Assembly (NCBI RefSeq): GCF_003149185.1
Contig: NZ_QGDO01000007.1
Coordinates: 186,001 to 250,000, forward strand
DNA from: Sediminitomix flava
GTDB taxonomy: Bacteria > Bacteroidota > Bacteroidia > Cytophagales > Flammeovirgaceae
Direction of reading: 5' to 3'
DNA length: 64,000 bases
Shown here: one piece after another, positions 42,588 to 51,968 of the stretch
Layout: each line of letters starts with the position of its first letter
Numbering within the stretch: the stretch's first letter is position 1
The notes under the pieces: model-generated
Databases searched by the model: none
What the model was told of the DNA's origin: nothing
Seen by the model: only the letters and a program-made list of their open reading frames with translations
Translations under genes and position numbers: made by a program

Positions 42588-44531
42588 ATGTTGACACTAC
42601 AAAATATATCATTATACTTTGGCTCTCGTACCATGTACAGAGATGCTAACTTACACATTAAACCAAAGCAACGTATAGGTGTAATTGGAGCCAACGGAGC
42701 AGGAAAAACAACATTACTAAAAGTAATTAATGGAGATATTCTTGTTGATGAAGGACAAGTTTCTAAACCCAAAGACCTTTCTATAGGATTCTTGAATCAG
42801 GATATGCTTTCGTACCAAACTCAAGAGAGTATTTTGCATGTGGCTATGCAAGCATTTGGTCCTGTTTTGGAAGTCCAAGATAAAATGGATGTTGTCATCA
42901 AAGAATTAGAAACAAATTACTCTGATGATTTAGTCAATAAGCTTTCCAAGTTACAAGAAGAGTTTGAACGAATGGAAGGTTATACCGTTCAAGCTAAAGC
43001 TGAAGAAATTTTAGCTGGGCTAGGGTTTACCAACGACGAATTGCAACAACCTCTAGTTGAATTTTCTGGAGGATGGCGAATGCGTGTGATGTTGGCCAAA
43101 CTGCTCCTTCAACGCCCAGATGTTTTGATGCTTGATGAGCCTACCAACCACTTGGATTTACCTTCAATTGAATGGTTAGAAAACTATATATCCTCTTTTG
43201 AAGGAGCTGTTCTGATTGTTTCTCACGATAGAGAATTTCTTAATAGAGCTGTTAATGTTACTGTGGAAGTTTCTGGAGGACAGCTTACCACATATTCAGG
43301 TAACTATTCTTTCTATCTTGAAGAGAAAGCAATGCGAAATGAGGTCCAAAAAAACGCATTTGCCAATCAGCAACAAAAAATTAAACAGACAGAACAGTTT
43401 ATCAATCGTTTTAGAGCACAGGCTACCAAAGCAAGGCAAGTACAGTCTAAGGTGAAAATGCTTGACCGTATGGAACGAATTGAAGATGTGAGAGAGGATA
43501 GTGCGGCTATTGATTTCGATTTTAGGTTCAGTACTCGCCCGGGTAAAATCATCTTCGATATGAAAGATGTTGATAAAGCTTATGGACCTAAAAAGATTTT
43601 TGAAGATGCTCAAATAGCTATTGAAAGAGGAGATAAAATCGCACTTATTGGAGCCAACGGTAAAGGTAAATCAACTCTTCTACGTATGGTTGGTGGTACT
43701 GAAGGACCTGATAAAGGCGATTGTAAGCTAGGACATAATGTAATTCCGTCTTTCTATGCTCAACACCAATTGGAATCTTTAACTCTTGAAAATGAGATTC
43801 TACAAGAATTGTCACAAGCAGGTTCTGATAAGACAGAGTTAGAACTTCGTACTATTCTTGGTGCTTTTCTATTTACAGGCGAAGATGTATTCAAGAAGAT
43901 AAAAGTACTTTCTGGAGGGGAAAAGTCAAGAGTAGCATTGGCGAAGACCTTGATTTCTGAAGCAAATTTCCATCTACTTGATGAACCTACCAACCACTTG
44001 GATATTGTATCTGTAAATATCCTAATTCAAGCGCTCCAACGCTATGAGGGAACATTTTTGATCGTTTCTCACGACCGTTATTTTATCTCAAATGTTGCGA
44101 CTAAAATATGGTATATCGAAGATCATCAAGTGAAAGAATACCCTGGTACATATGCTGAATATATGGAGTGGGTTTCAAAACGAAATATTGAAGAGAAACT
44201 AGAGCAAGACGGTACAAAAAGTGAAAAGCCCAAAAAGAAGGAAAAGAAACAGATGATTCCTTCGGAGAAAAAACAGTGGCAGAAGGACTTGAGAAAGGCT
44301 AAAAAAATGGTCGAAGAATCTGAGGCTGCTATTATGCAACTAGAGGAAGAAATCGAAGCTTTAGAAGGGCAATTAGCTGATGAAGCGGTGTTTACTGACC
44401 AAACTAAACTAGCAGAAGTAAATACAGCTTATGCTAAAGCAAAAGAAACTCTCGATCAAAAGAATGAAGAGTGGGAAACTTGGTTAATGACTTTGGAAGA
44501 GTTAGAAGAACAAGACCCAGATAAAATATAA
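42588..44531 (+). CDS. ABC-F family ATPase
   Basis: 647 residues, two ABC domains and no membrane segments. First: Walker A GANGAGKTT (34-42), signature FSGGWRMR, Walker B VLMLDEPTNHLD. Second: GANGKGKST, LSGGEKSR, HLLDEPTNHLD, with an interdomain linker (PtIM) containing a basic coiled coil (NRFRAQATKARQVQSKVKMLDRM). A C-terminal coiled-coil extension (about 545-647, KKQWQKDLRKAKKMVEESEAAIMQLEEEIEALEGQ) resembles Uup-type members that can bind DNA or ribosomes. ABC-F proteins act on ribosomes in translation control or antibiotic resistance; no resistance role can be read here. Confidence 0.92.
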   Translation: MLTLQNISLYFGSRTMYRDANLHIKPKQRIGVIGANGAGKTTLLKVINGDILVDEGQVSKPKDLSIGFLNQDMLSYQTQESILHVAMQAFGPVLEVQDKMDVVIKELETNYSDDLVNKLSKLQEEFERMEGYTVQAKAEEILAGLGFTNDELQQPLVEFSGGWRMRVMLAKLLLQRPDVLMLDEPTNHLDLPSIEWLENYISSFEGAVLIVSHDREFLNRAVNVTVEVSGGQLTTYSGNYSFYLEEKAMRNEVQKNAFANQQQKIKQTEQFINRFRAQATKARQVQSKVKMLDRMERIEDVREDSAAIDFDFRFSTRPGKIIFDMKDVDKAYGPKKIFEDAQIAIERGDKIALIGANGKGKSTLLRMVGGTEGPDKGDCKLGHNVIPSFYAQHQLESLTLENEILQELSQAGSDKTELELRTILGAFLFTGEDVFKKIKVLSGGEKSRVALAKTLISEANFHLLDEPTNHLDIVSVNILIQALQRYEGTFLIVSHDRYFISNVATKIWYIEDHQVKEYPGTYAEYMEWVSKRNIEEKLEQDGTKSEKPKKKEKKQMIPSEKKQWQKDLRKAKKMVEESEAAIMQLEEEIEALEGQLADEAVFTDQTKLAEVNTAYAKAKETLDQKNEEWETWLMTLEELEEQDPDKI

Positions 44532-44573
44532 TTCTGATTATGATCTTGCGTAAAGCTAGACGCTAAAGAACAG

Positions 44574-44622
44574 AAGGTGAAGTCTTAATGTTTTAGGTAA
44601 ACAAAAGACTTCACCTTTTTTC
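44574..44622 (+). terminator. Terminator after the ABC-F gene
   Basis: AAGGTGAAGTCTT (44574-44586) pairs perfectly with AAGACTTCACCTT (44605-44617), followed by a T-run; the next gene starts 9 bases later. Confidence 0.88.
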
Positions 44623-44630
44623 GTTAAAAA

Positions 44631-45743
44631 ATGAAAGTACTCCTTATTCCTAATAATTTAAGCGATGCCTTATCTGCTGAAGATATTGTAGAAATTATGA
44701 CCAAGAAATACCTTCAGCATAATCCCAATGATGAAATTGTAAAATTTCCAGCTAGTGATGGTGGTAGTGGTTTTTCAGAGTTAATGATCAATTTATTGGG
44801 AGGAGAAATTATTCATTGTCAATCCGTAGACCCTCTAGGATTTCCGATTAGTGCACATTATGGAGCTTTAGATGGTACCGCTATCATCGATATTTCTGAT
44901 GTTTCAGGTATACATCTTCTCAATAAAAATGATAGTGATATTCTCTGTGCCTCCACTTTTGGTGCAGGTTTATTGATTAAAGATGCTTTAGACAAAGGTT
45001 ATCGTAAAATTATCCTTGGAATGGGAGAGGGGTCTCCATCTGATGTAGGAATGGGATTATTGATGGCTTTAGGAATTGAATTTTTAGATGCCAAAGGAAA
45101 TATTGCTCACAAGGGAGGGGGATTTCTAGACCGCATAAAAAAGGTTGACTTTAAGAATAAAGATAAAAGACTTGCTCAAACAGAAATAATCCTAGCCTGT
45201 GATAAAGCCAATTATTTGACAGGAGTAAATGGTCTCATTTATGGTTTTGTAAAAGGATACGGAGTATCAAAAATGTCACTTCAATTACTAGAACAAAACA
45301 TTCTATCATTTGCAGACTTTACACAATCAGTTACTCAAAATGATATGAAATCCTTAAAATATGGAGCAGGCGCAGGAGGTAGTGTCGCAGGTTTGTGGGC
45401 TTATCTTGATTGTAAAGTCTCGAATGGTACAGAAGTATTTTTTGAGTATTTGAACTTTCAAGAACATGTAAAAAATACGAACTTAATTATCACTTTAGAT
45501 AAACATATATACCCTAATTCTTTAGAAGGTTTTATGTCTGTGGTTATTAAATATGCCCAAGAAAATAATATTCCTGTAATTGCTTTGGGAGAAAATGTAG
45601 AAGTTGCGGATTATTTAGGAATAGATGCAGTTTTCCCAATGAATATAAAGCAAGCAGATGACAGAGAATCAGCAGAAAGAAAAGCAATTGAGTTCACTAT
45701 TCATCAAGTATCGCGTATTATAAACTTGAAAAATAAGGATTAA
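44631..45743 (+). CDS. Glycerate kinase family protein (GlxK/GarK type), divergent
   Basis: 370 residues with the two-domain glycerate kinase type 1 layout: MKVLLIPNNLSDALSAEDIVEIM, GTAIIDISDVSGIHLL (family: ..E.A.A.GL.LL), STFGAGLLIKDALDKGYRKIILGMGEGSPSDVGMGLLMALG, LACDKANYLTGVNG (family: V.CDV.NPL.G..G), YGAGAGGSVAGLWAYL and a C-terminal NIPVIALGENV. The usual DGGEGT and LGGSATNDGG motifs appear here as DGGSGFSE and MGEGSPSDVGMG, so catalytic loops are altered and activity or substrate may differ. Cytoplasmic. It stands between terminator-bounded neighbours; no pathway partners nearby. Confidence 0.75.
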   Translation: MKVLLIPNNLSDALSAEDIVEIMTKKYLQHNPNDEIVKFPASDGGSGFSELMINLLGGEIIHCQSVDPLGFPISAHYGALDGTAIIDISDVSGIHLLNKNDSDILCASTFGAGLLIKDALDKGYRKIILGMGEGSPSDVGMGLLMALGIEFLDAKGNIAHKGGGFLDRIKKVDFKNKDKRLAQTEIILACDKANYLTGVNGLIYGFVKGYGVSKMSLQLLEQNILSFADFTQSVTQNDMKSLKYGAGAGGSVAGLWAYLDCKVSNGTEVFFEYLNFQEHVKNTNLIITLDKHIYPNSLEGFMSVVIKYAQENNIPVIALGENVEVADYLGIDAVFPMNIKQADDRESAERKAIEFTIHQVSRIINLKNKD

Positions 45744-45856
45744 AACACAGAGAATTGTTCTATGTTTCAATCCAAATATGTTTTCATTTAAAGATGCTTA
45801 CTTGCAACAGTTAAATGTTCGTGTAGTAAATGATAACCTAATAAAGTTATAGGGTT

Positions 45857-46882
45857 TTAAATACTCGCATCTACCCATACTTCTGTTCCTTCTGTACAAT
45901 TTTTACAGATTTCTATTTGAGAACGATCAGTAAAAACTTTTTTTCTAAAACTATTATATTTTTCTGAACGCCAAATAGCTTTAAAACTTGAATCTTTATG
46001 ATTACCAATGATAAATTGAGCATCTTTATCAAAGCAGCAAGGTACTATTTTCTGATCCCAAGTAATCACACAAGAAGCCCAAAGTCTCCAGCATTCATTA
46101 TCAAGCTTATTTTTTAATTTCCACTTACCATTTGTTGTAGGAATGTATCGACTATATTTTAAGTTACTAGGAATCAAATCTGAACCATCTTCATAATCAT
46201 AAATCTGAGCAGTTTTGAACTTCACTTCATCAACTCCGTATTTTTTTCCTAACTCTTTTACTTCTTCAATCTGATGTTCATTGGGTTTCACTACCAAAAA
46301 TTGGAATACAACATGAGGCGTAGCAGATTTCAGCTCTTTTTTCCACTTTATGATATTAGAAGTCCCTTCCAATACTTTCTCTAAATTTCCACCTATGCGG
46401 TAAGATTCGTATGTGTCTTGACTTGTTCCATCTATAGAGATAATCAAACGATCTAAACCTGATTCAACAGTTCTTTTCGCATTTTCGTCATTCAAATAAT
46501 GTCCATTTGTAGATGTATTGACATAAATTCCTTCTGAAGAGGCATACCTTATCATCTCAAATAAGTTTTTATTGAGGTAAGGTTCTCCTTGAAAGTATAA
46601 AGTCAGATAGATCAGTGTTTCTTTTAGTTCATCAATCGTTTTGAAAAATGTAGTATTTTCAAGCATTCCAGTTGGCCTCGTAAAAGAACGAAGACCACTA
46701 GGGCATTCAGGACACCTTAAATTACAAGAAGTAGTTGGCTCATAGGAAAGACTAATCGGTAATCCTTTATGATGTATTTTCTTTGTGTATTTAGCTTTAT
46801 AAAATGAGCTATAAACCAATGCCGCATTAAATACTTTCTTGAATGTTAGTTTGTTTAGTAAGTTTAAAGAGTCTTTTAGCAT
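45857..46882 (-). CDS. Radical SAM protein with SPASM domain
   Basis: 341 residues. The [4Fe-4S]-SAM motif is C53-N-L-R-C57-P-E-C60, followed by GxIR-like beta/alpha barrel segments (LYFQGEPYLNK, STNGHYLNDENAK, LIISIDGTSQDTYESYRIGG). A C-terminal SPASM region (about 255-335) has the Cys set CWRLWASC...PCCFDKDAQFIIGN...CKNC for auxiliary clusters. The family modifies peptides or lipids, or matures enzymes. No precursor peptide was found next to it. It starts 1 base after the DUF3298 lipoprotein gene in the same operon. The target is unknown. Confidence 0.85.
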   Translation of the reverse strand: MLKDSLNLLNKLTFKKVFNAALVYSSFYKAKYTKKIHHKGLPISLSYEPTTSCNLRCPECPSGLRSFTRPTGMLENTTFFKTIDELKETLIYLTLYFQGEPYLNKNLFEMIRYASSEGIYVNTSTNGHYLNDENAKRTVESGLDRLIISIDGTSQDTYESYRIGGNLEKVLEGTSNIIKWKKELKSATPHVVFQFLVVKPNEHQIEEVKELGKKYGVDEVKFKTAQIYDYEDGSDLIPSNLKYSRYIPTTNGKWKLKNKLDNECWRLWASCVITWDQKIVPCCFDKDAQFIIGNHKDSSFKAIWRSEKYNSFRKKVFTDRSQIEICKNCTEGTEVWVDASI

Positions 46883-46883
46883 T

Positions 46884-47690
46884 TTACTTTCTAGTAATTT
46901 TTTGAATGATTGAATTTGGTTTTATGATTGATTTTAACTCAGTATAAGGTATCTCGAAATGAATAGAACCTTTAGAATAAGGGGCTACAGCATAAAGAGG
47001 ATACATGAACATTATACTTTTATGTAAGAGTGTAAATTCTTCAGGTACATAGAATTTATTTCTTGGAAAAGTAAAGTTAGCATCTAGTAAAGAACCTACT
47101 ATTTTATGCTCTTGTTTAAACGCAGTTTCTCCAATTTTTTCTAGTATATGTTCATAGTTTTCTACAAATATATCTTCTAGTTTAATTTCTTTTCCAGTAT
47201 CTGCATCAAAATTTTGGTAAGCATAGCCATAATTTGGGTGAGCTCCGCCTGTATACATGATCATTTCTCGTTTAAAGACAACGAGAGGAGGAATGTATGT
47301 ACTGACATCTACACGAAACTGTGAAGTCCAATTATGCTTATAATCTTCATGTCTCTTGATAAATCGTTTGTAGTCAGAAACAAAATCTTTCATTTGTTTC
47401 TGAATTGTACTTTGTCCTTTTCCAGCAATACTTTCCTTTAAATCATGAAATACTTGAGCATTTATAACAGAGTCAGAGTTATAATTCTCAAGTTTTAAGA
47501 TTGGATACTTTACATCAAAATAAGTTGAATCTATATCTTCCTTATTTCTCTTGAATGATTCATTTAAATGGACATATCTATCAATGATTTTTGCATCAAT
47601 TCTTGCCTCTGCTAATTTTTCCTCTGGAGTTTGATTGGATTCACAAGCAACAAACATGATGCATAGAGTGATCAGAATTAAATTTCGCAT
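46884..47690 (-). CDS. DUF3298/DUF4163 (RsiV-like) lipoprotein
   Basis: 268 residues. Lipobox Cys16 (MFVAC). The N-terminal DUF4163-like segment (FDVKYPILKLENYNSDSVINAQVFHDLKE) and C-terminal DUF3298 (about 145-260: MYTGGAHPNYGYAYQNFDADTGKEIKLEDIF...EFTLLHKSIMFMYPLYAVAPYSKGSIHFEIPYTELKSII) are clear. In Bacillus, this fold in RsiV binds lysozyme, but many Bacteroidota copies have no known ligand. It is exported and anchored. It is directly followed by the radical SAM gene, so the pair is co-transcribed. Confidence 0.8.
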   Translation of the reverse strand: MRNLILITLCIMFVACESNQTPEEKLAEARIDAKIIDRYVHLNESFKRNKEDIDSTYFDVKYPILKLENYNSDSVINAQVFHDLKESIAGKGQSTIQKQMKDFVSDYKRFIKRHEDYKHNWTSQFRVDVSTYIPPLVVFKREMIMYTGGAHPNYGYAYQNFDADTGKEIKLEDIFVENYEHILEKIGETAFKQEHKIVGSLLDANFTFPRNKFYVPEEFTLLHKSIMFMYPLYAVAPYSKGSIHFEIPYTELKSIIKPNSIIQKITRK

Positions 47691-47814
47691 AAATGGATGA
47701 ATGGGATTAAATGGTTTTGTTACAGCTTAGAGGTATTTGTAAGTTAATAAGGATATGTGAAAATAGATTTTTAAAGATGATAGACCTTAGAATACTTCTT
47801 AATAAAAGATAAAA

Positions 47815-47848
47815 AGCCATCCCTAATTTATTAACTAGAGATGGCTTG
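47815..47848 (-). terminator. Terminator of the decayed FN3/T9SS gene
   Basis: On the minus strand AAGCCATCTCTA pairs with TAGGGATGGCTT (one G-T pair) and is followed by TTTATC. It ends the remnant gene. Confidence 0.65.
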
Positions 47849-47877
47849 AATTGTTAACCTACTTTTTTTCAAATAGA

Positions 47878-49011
47878 TTATCGCTTAATTAGCTTATAAA
47901 CTCCATTGTGATTTTCAGTTGTAAGTCGGATATAATATGTTCCACTAAGTTTGATTTCCTGACCTAAAACTAGAAGTTGATTTGGGCGGACATAATGTCT
48001 TTCTAATACTTTTTTGCCAATAGCATCATAAATTTCCACACGAACTTGTTCGTCTTTTATACTTTCAAGATTGATTTTGAATTCATCTATAAAAGGATTC
48101 GGATATATAATTGATTCAAAAGATCGAGTAAATTCAACTTTAGAAGTATTCTATTCTGCTCTACCAGTAGGACCTACAGGGTATTGACCTCCAGTGTAAA
48201 TAGTAGCTCCAGCATTGGTTTGATAGGCGTAGTCTGTTATTGTAAATGAGCTACCATCTGAGGCTACATTAATGTGAAACCAACCATAGTAAATACTACC
48301 ATTTTGTGTGACTTGGAATCCTATGTATCCGTCTTTACCATTCCATTCATTAAAATCAACTGAACTGACAAAATATTGGCTTGGTGAATCATAGAAATTA
48401 CTTTGGGCATCAATTGCAACGTTTTCACCTAATACAGCAGTATTTGAAGAGTTTCCAACAGCCACTAAGTCTTTACCATAGGTTTCGAACCTTAGATTTC
48501 CTCCACTGTACCACCCTCCAAAAGCTGGATCATCTCCAATATCAATTCTGAAATAGTTCCAAGTATTAGATGCATCAGTAGTAATATCTTCAATGTCGAC
48601 ATAAACTACACCTGAGTTATCATTACAGGGTTGACAAGTTGATCCTCCACAGTCGATTCCTGTTTCATCTCCATTTTGTATTCCATCCGTACAAGTATCT
48701 ATGGTAGAAGTAGATGTTATAACTATAAGTGAGTTGCTAATATTTGATTCATTACCCGCGGCGTCTGAAGCACTTACGGTAAATACATAAGTCGTACCTT
48801 CTGTAAGGTTTTGTGCTTGATATGAAGTAGTTAGTGAAGATTCTAGTAAAATACCATCTCTATACAAGTTGTAGGAAGTGACACCAATATCATCTACAGC
48901 AGTAGTCCAAGCTAAATCAATACTATTACTTGTAATATTTGAAGCAGAAAGTGTTGGAGTGCTAGGAGCTTGGTTATCATGAATATATATAAAGAAAACA
49001 CCCTCATACAT
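47878..49011 (-). pseudogene. Remnant of a secreted FN3/T9SS protein: 5'-truncated and split by a stop codon
   Basis: From 49011 to 48154 the frame encodes an FN3 domain (NQAPSTPTLSASNITSNSIDLAW...ESNISNSLIVI), a Cys-rich CTDGIQNGDETGIDCGGSTC linker, and a beta domain (about 135-280). A TAG at 48151-48153 ends it, but the same frame continues from 48150 to the TAA at 47878 with a full Por sorting domain (SFESIIYPNPFIDEFKINLES...GKKVLERHYV...GTYYIRLTTENHNGVYKLIKR). No signal peptide: the first ATG lies in the 3' arm of the terminator of the upstream gene, and the residues before NQAPS are junk-like. FN3 plus sorting domain normally follow a catalytic domain, which is missing. Probably not expressed; sequencing error could explain only the stop. 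Confidence 0.8.
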
Positions 49012-49039
49012 TTTACTAATTGTGAAATGATGAGGGTGT
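48990..49039 (-). terminator. Terminator of the sterol desaturase-like gene
   Basis: On the minus strand ACACCCTCAT (49039-49030) pairs with ATGAGGGTGT (49007-48998) and is followed by TTTCTTT. The ATG in the second arm is the only apparent start codon of the downstream remnant. Confidence 0.8.
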
Positions 49040-49114
49040 ATTTCTATTGGACATCTCCAATATTTGTTAGATGGATGAACTTATTGATTGTCTGACTTAT
49101 TGCTTCATAAAGTA

Positions 49115-50380
49115 CTAAGGTTTAGTTTGTTTACTTGTTTGACGTATATATTTTTTCTCAGATTTCTTTCCCACAGCCACCGAATAGTATACGATACTAA
49201 GCCCAGCAGTAATTAAAATGATAATGGTTGACCAATTTTCATAGCTAGATATACCAGTGAAGTCCAGTACAAAAATTGCGGAAATCGCCATAAATAAAAG
49301 GCGAAGTATCTCGATAGGAGAAGCCCATGATTTAGATTCTAAAATGCCTCCCCAACTGATAATCATCCCAAATATCCCCACTGATAACAGTATTCTATGC
49401 CAATACAACAGTGGCAATTGAAGATTTATAGTGAAATAAAGGAATGCAACTCCTACTGCAACTTGACTAATAAGGTAATTCTTTGAATTAGCCATCGGAT
49501 TGCTCTCATATTTCACTTGTTCCTCTTTATTATAACCGATTCTACCATTATTTGGATATGCCTCTAAATCACGAGGCCTCCAGCCAACAGGCATAAACCA
49601 TATTCTTATTTTATCCCACCAATAATCGGTAGCCTTTGCATCATTCCACAATTGAGCCCAAAACTGGAAATTGATATGTATCGGGTTCCATGTTCTAGGA
49701 GGATGGGTAACACCGTAACATACCTCTTCAATTTCTTCCTCATAAGAACCAAACCATTTATCCCAAATGATCAGGAACTCGGAGTAGTTTTTGTCGATAT
49801 ACTGAGGATTTACCCCATGATGTACTCTATGATGAGAAGGAGTAACAAAAAACTTCTCAAACCATCCCATTTTATTAATTACAGCCGTATGATGCCAGTA
49901 AGCCAACAATAAATGAATAGCTGCCATGGCATATACCGATTCTGGACTAAATCCTACAACAACCAAAATCCAATCGAAGAATAGAAATTGGAATAATCGT
50001 TGGGTAAAACTAGCTCTAATCCCTACAGAAAGATTCATCTCTTCTGAAGAGTGATGAGCCATATGTGCTGCCCAGAAAATATTTACTGAATGCCCAATTC
50101 TGTGAAACCAATAGAATACAAAATCTTGTAGTAACAGTAACAGAATTAATGTATACCAAGTGATAGGAATTTGTATTGGCGCAAGCTCATATAACCATCC
50201 GTACCATTTGTATACAAAAAAGGCAACAGCCAAATTAATACATTGATTACCTATTCCTGTTCCTAAGTTCGTGACTGTATCCTGAAAAGGATATTTACCG
50301 TTTTTGGTTTTAGCAGAATAGATAATTTCTAAGACTAAAAGTAATACCACAATGGGTGTTACGAAAGCATAGACGTTCAT
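49115..50380 (-). CDS. Sterol desaturase / fatty-acid hydroxylase family (AGMO-like) membrane oxygenase
   Basis: 421 residues with about eight membrane segments. The di-iron histidine clusters are HRIGH (about 92-96), HMAHH (about 105-109) and HHRVHH (about 183-188), plus HHTAV at about 163. Length and the C-terminal membrane half resemble alkylglycerol monooxygenase/TMEM195-like bacterial members and not the shorter beta-carotene hydroxylases. It oxidises or hydroxylates a lipid in the membrane; substrate unknown. A TAAATTTG box on the minus strand (50420-50413) lies 33 bases upstream of the ATG. A strong terminator ends the gene. Confidence 0.88.
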   Translation of the reverse strand: MNVYAFVTPIVVLLLVLEIIYSAKTKNGKYPFQDTVTNLGTGIGNQCINLAVAFFVYKWYGWLYELAPIQIPITWYTLILLLLLQDFVFYWFHRIGHSVNIFWAAHMAHHSSEEMNLSVGIRASFTQRLFQFLFFDWILVVVGFSPESVYAMAAIHLLLAYWHHTAVINKMGWFEKFFVTPSHHRVHHGVNPQYIDKNYSEFLIIWDKWFGSYEEEIEEVCYGVTHPPRTWNPIHINFQFWAQLWNDAKATDYWWDKIRIWFMPVGWRPRDLEAYPNNGRIGYNKEEQVKYESNPMANSKNYLISQVAVGVAFLYFTINLQLPLLYWHRILLSVGIFGMIISWGGILESKSWASPIEILRLLFMAISAIFVLDFTGISSYENWSTIIILITAGLSIVYYSVAVGKKSEKKYIRQTSKQTKP

Positions 50381-50412
50381 AGTTGTAGCGTTGTTAATTG
50401 GTCGTAATATTT

Positions 50413-50420
50413 CAAATTTA
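50413..50420 (-). promoter_or_regulatory. TAAATTTG -7 box of the sterol desaturase-like gene
   Basis: Perfect TAnnTTTG on the minus strand 33 bases upstream of the start codon. Confidence 0.5.
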
Positions 50421-50518
50421 GATGACTTACGATCAAAAAAATACTACTTAAACAGCTCTAGAGGCTATTTGTGGTCAAATGGAAGGGCTTTGTGGTGAAA
50501 TTCCCTGATTAAAGAAGC

Positions 50519-51304
50519 TTAAGCAATCATATACTTATCGAAATTGGAATAGTAAGTCTTTGAAAGTGGAACTTCATCATTCAAATTTTTAAGAAAAATC
50601 TGGCCTTTTTTGGCATTTCCTTTCACTTCAGAAATCATTTCAGGGTTGACAAAATAACTTCTATGGCATCTGATAAAGTTGGGAAGTTGTTCAGAGATTT
50701 TGGAGAGTGTATTTCTGATCAACTTTGTTTGAACTTCTCCATTTTCATTTTTGTAGATGACTTCGACATAATTATTTGCCGATTTCAAGTATAAAATTTG
50801 ACGCTGATCTAACTGAATGATGTCCGATTTTGTAGTTCCTTTTATTAAAGCTTTGTGCTCATTTGGCAATTCATAATTTGAACCATAAAGCTGTCTGAGT
50901 TTAATCAATATCGGAATCATGATAACACTAAAGGGAAGTGTTATTCGTAGGGTAAAAGAAAAGAAATCTTGCCAATAATACGTTAACTGTTTTATTACGG
51001 TAATATCATACCAATAGACAAGTAAACCACAAATCAAGAATAAGGTGAAAAGAATAAAAGCTTCGGTCTTGGTGTACCATATTTTTAATCTATTAAAAAT
51101 GTAAGACTCGATAACTAATACAAAAAGATAGGAAACCAAGAAACAAATACAATACCCCCAAACCATCAATTTTGTACTTTCATCAGTCTTGAAAGGTTCA
51201 AGGAATAGTATAATGAAAGACATGATTGCAAATGCAATCATTGAAATTTTTAATTTGTTCTGCCAGTCAGCAACATAAGGGTAATAACTTTGTATCCTCT
51301 TCAT
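50519..51304 (-). CDS. LytTR-family regulator with four membrane segments
   Basis: 261 residues. Four hydrophobic segments (about 20-38, 46-66, 82-100 and 112-132) precede a LytTR DNA-binding domain (about 160-258: DIIQLDQRQILYLKSANNYVEVIYKN...LIRNTLSKISEQLPNFIRCHRSYFVNPEMISEVKGNAKKGQIFLKNLNDEVPLSKTY). The membrane part suggests a one-component sensor-regulator. It lies upstream of and in the same orientation as the sterol desaturase-like gene (138-base gap), a possible target. A TACCTTCG box on the minus strand (51386-51379) may be its promoter. Confidence 0.85.
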   Translation of the reverse strand: MKRIQSYYPYVADWQNKLKISMIAFAIMSFIILFLEPFKTDESTKLMVWGYCICFLVSYLFVLVIESYIFNRLKIWYTKTEAFILFTLFLICGLLVYWYDITVIKQLTYYWQDFFSFTLRITLPFSVIMIPILIKLRQLYGSNYELPNEHKALIKGTTKSDIIQLDQRQILYLKSANNYVEVIYKNENGEVQTKLIRNTLSKISEQLPNFIRCHRSYFVNPEMISEVKGNAKKGQIFLKNLNDEVPLSKTYYSNFDKYMIA

Positions 51305-51514
51305 GTTTTGTTAGTTGTTGTAGATGTTAATACTAGTAAAATCGTGGTTTTCTCTCTCCAAAAGAGTAAGGTTAATCCCGAAGGTACAAAAAATGTATCT
51401 GATTTGTGAATGTTAATTTTCAAGTCAATAAATCCAACAAGGATATTTTCATAAATTAACATTGATAAATTATTCAACTAGAGCTGATTTTATATTGCAA
51501 TTACGCTTTTTACC

Positions 51515-51904
51515 ATGAACTTAAATCAAGTAACAGTCCCATCATTAGATTTGGGTAAATCAATTCCTTTCTATCAAACATTAGGTTTGAAACTTATTGT
51601 ACATTCTGCCCCTCATTATGCCAGGTTTGAATGTCCAGATGGACAATCTACGTTTTCAATTCATTTGGTTGAAGAATTACCAAAAGGAGAGGGAGTATAC
51701 GTTTATTTTGAATGTGAAAATCTCGATGAAAAAGTAGCTGAATTGCTAGAGGAAGGGTTAACATTTGAAGAGCTCCCAAATGATAAAACTTGGCTTTGGA
51801 GAGAAGCCCGTTTAAAAGATACTGACGGAAACCAGATCATCCTATTTTATGCTGGCGAAAATAGGTTAAATCCACCTTGGAGACTTCAAGAAAGTATTTC
51901 ATAA
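51515..51904 (+). CDS. VOC (glyoxalase/bleomycin-resistance fold) family protein
   Basis: 129 residues with the paired beta-alpha-beta-beta-beta modules of the VOC superfamily: LNQVTVPSLDLGKSIPFYQTLGLKLIVHSAPHYARFECPDGQSTFSIHLVEELP and VYFECENLDEKVAELLEEGLTFEELPNDKTWLWREARLKDTDGNQIILFYAG. Candidate metal ligands are His and Glu near the strand ends. A small cytoplasmic enzyme or binding protein; substrate unknown. Shares a bidirectional terminator with argS. Confidence 0.85.
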   Translation: MNLNQVTVPSLDLGKSIPFYQTLGLKLIVHSAPHYARFECPDGQSTFSIHLVEELPKGEGVYVYFECENLDEKVAELLEEGLTFEELPNDKTWLWREARLKDTDGNQIILFYAGENRLNPPWRLQESIS

Positions 51905-51907
51905 AAA

Positions 51908-51950
51908 AAGACGAGTAAAGTGATTGATACTTTACTCGTCTTAAATTTTT
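51908..51950. terminator. Bidirectional terminator between the VOC gene and argS
   Basis: AAGACGAGTAAAGT (51908-51921) pairs perfectly with ACTTTACTCGTCTT (51929-51942), with A-rich and T-rich flanks, so it works on both strands. Confidence 0.9.
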
Positions 51951-51968
51951 TATTCCTAAAAAGCTATC

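Noticed and set aside
48151..49011. Treating the FN3 ORF as an intact 286-residue gene
   Set aside because: No signal peptide, start codon inside the upstream gene's terminator, and the same frame continues past a TAG into a full T9SS sorting domain.
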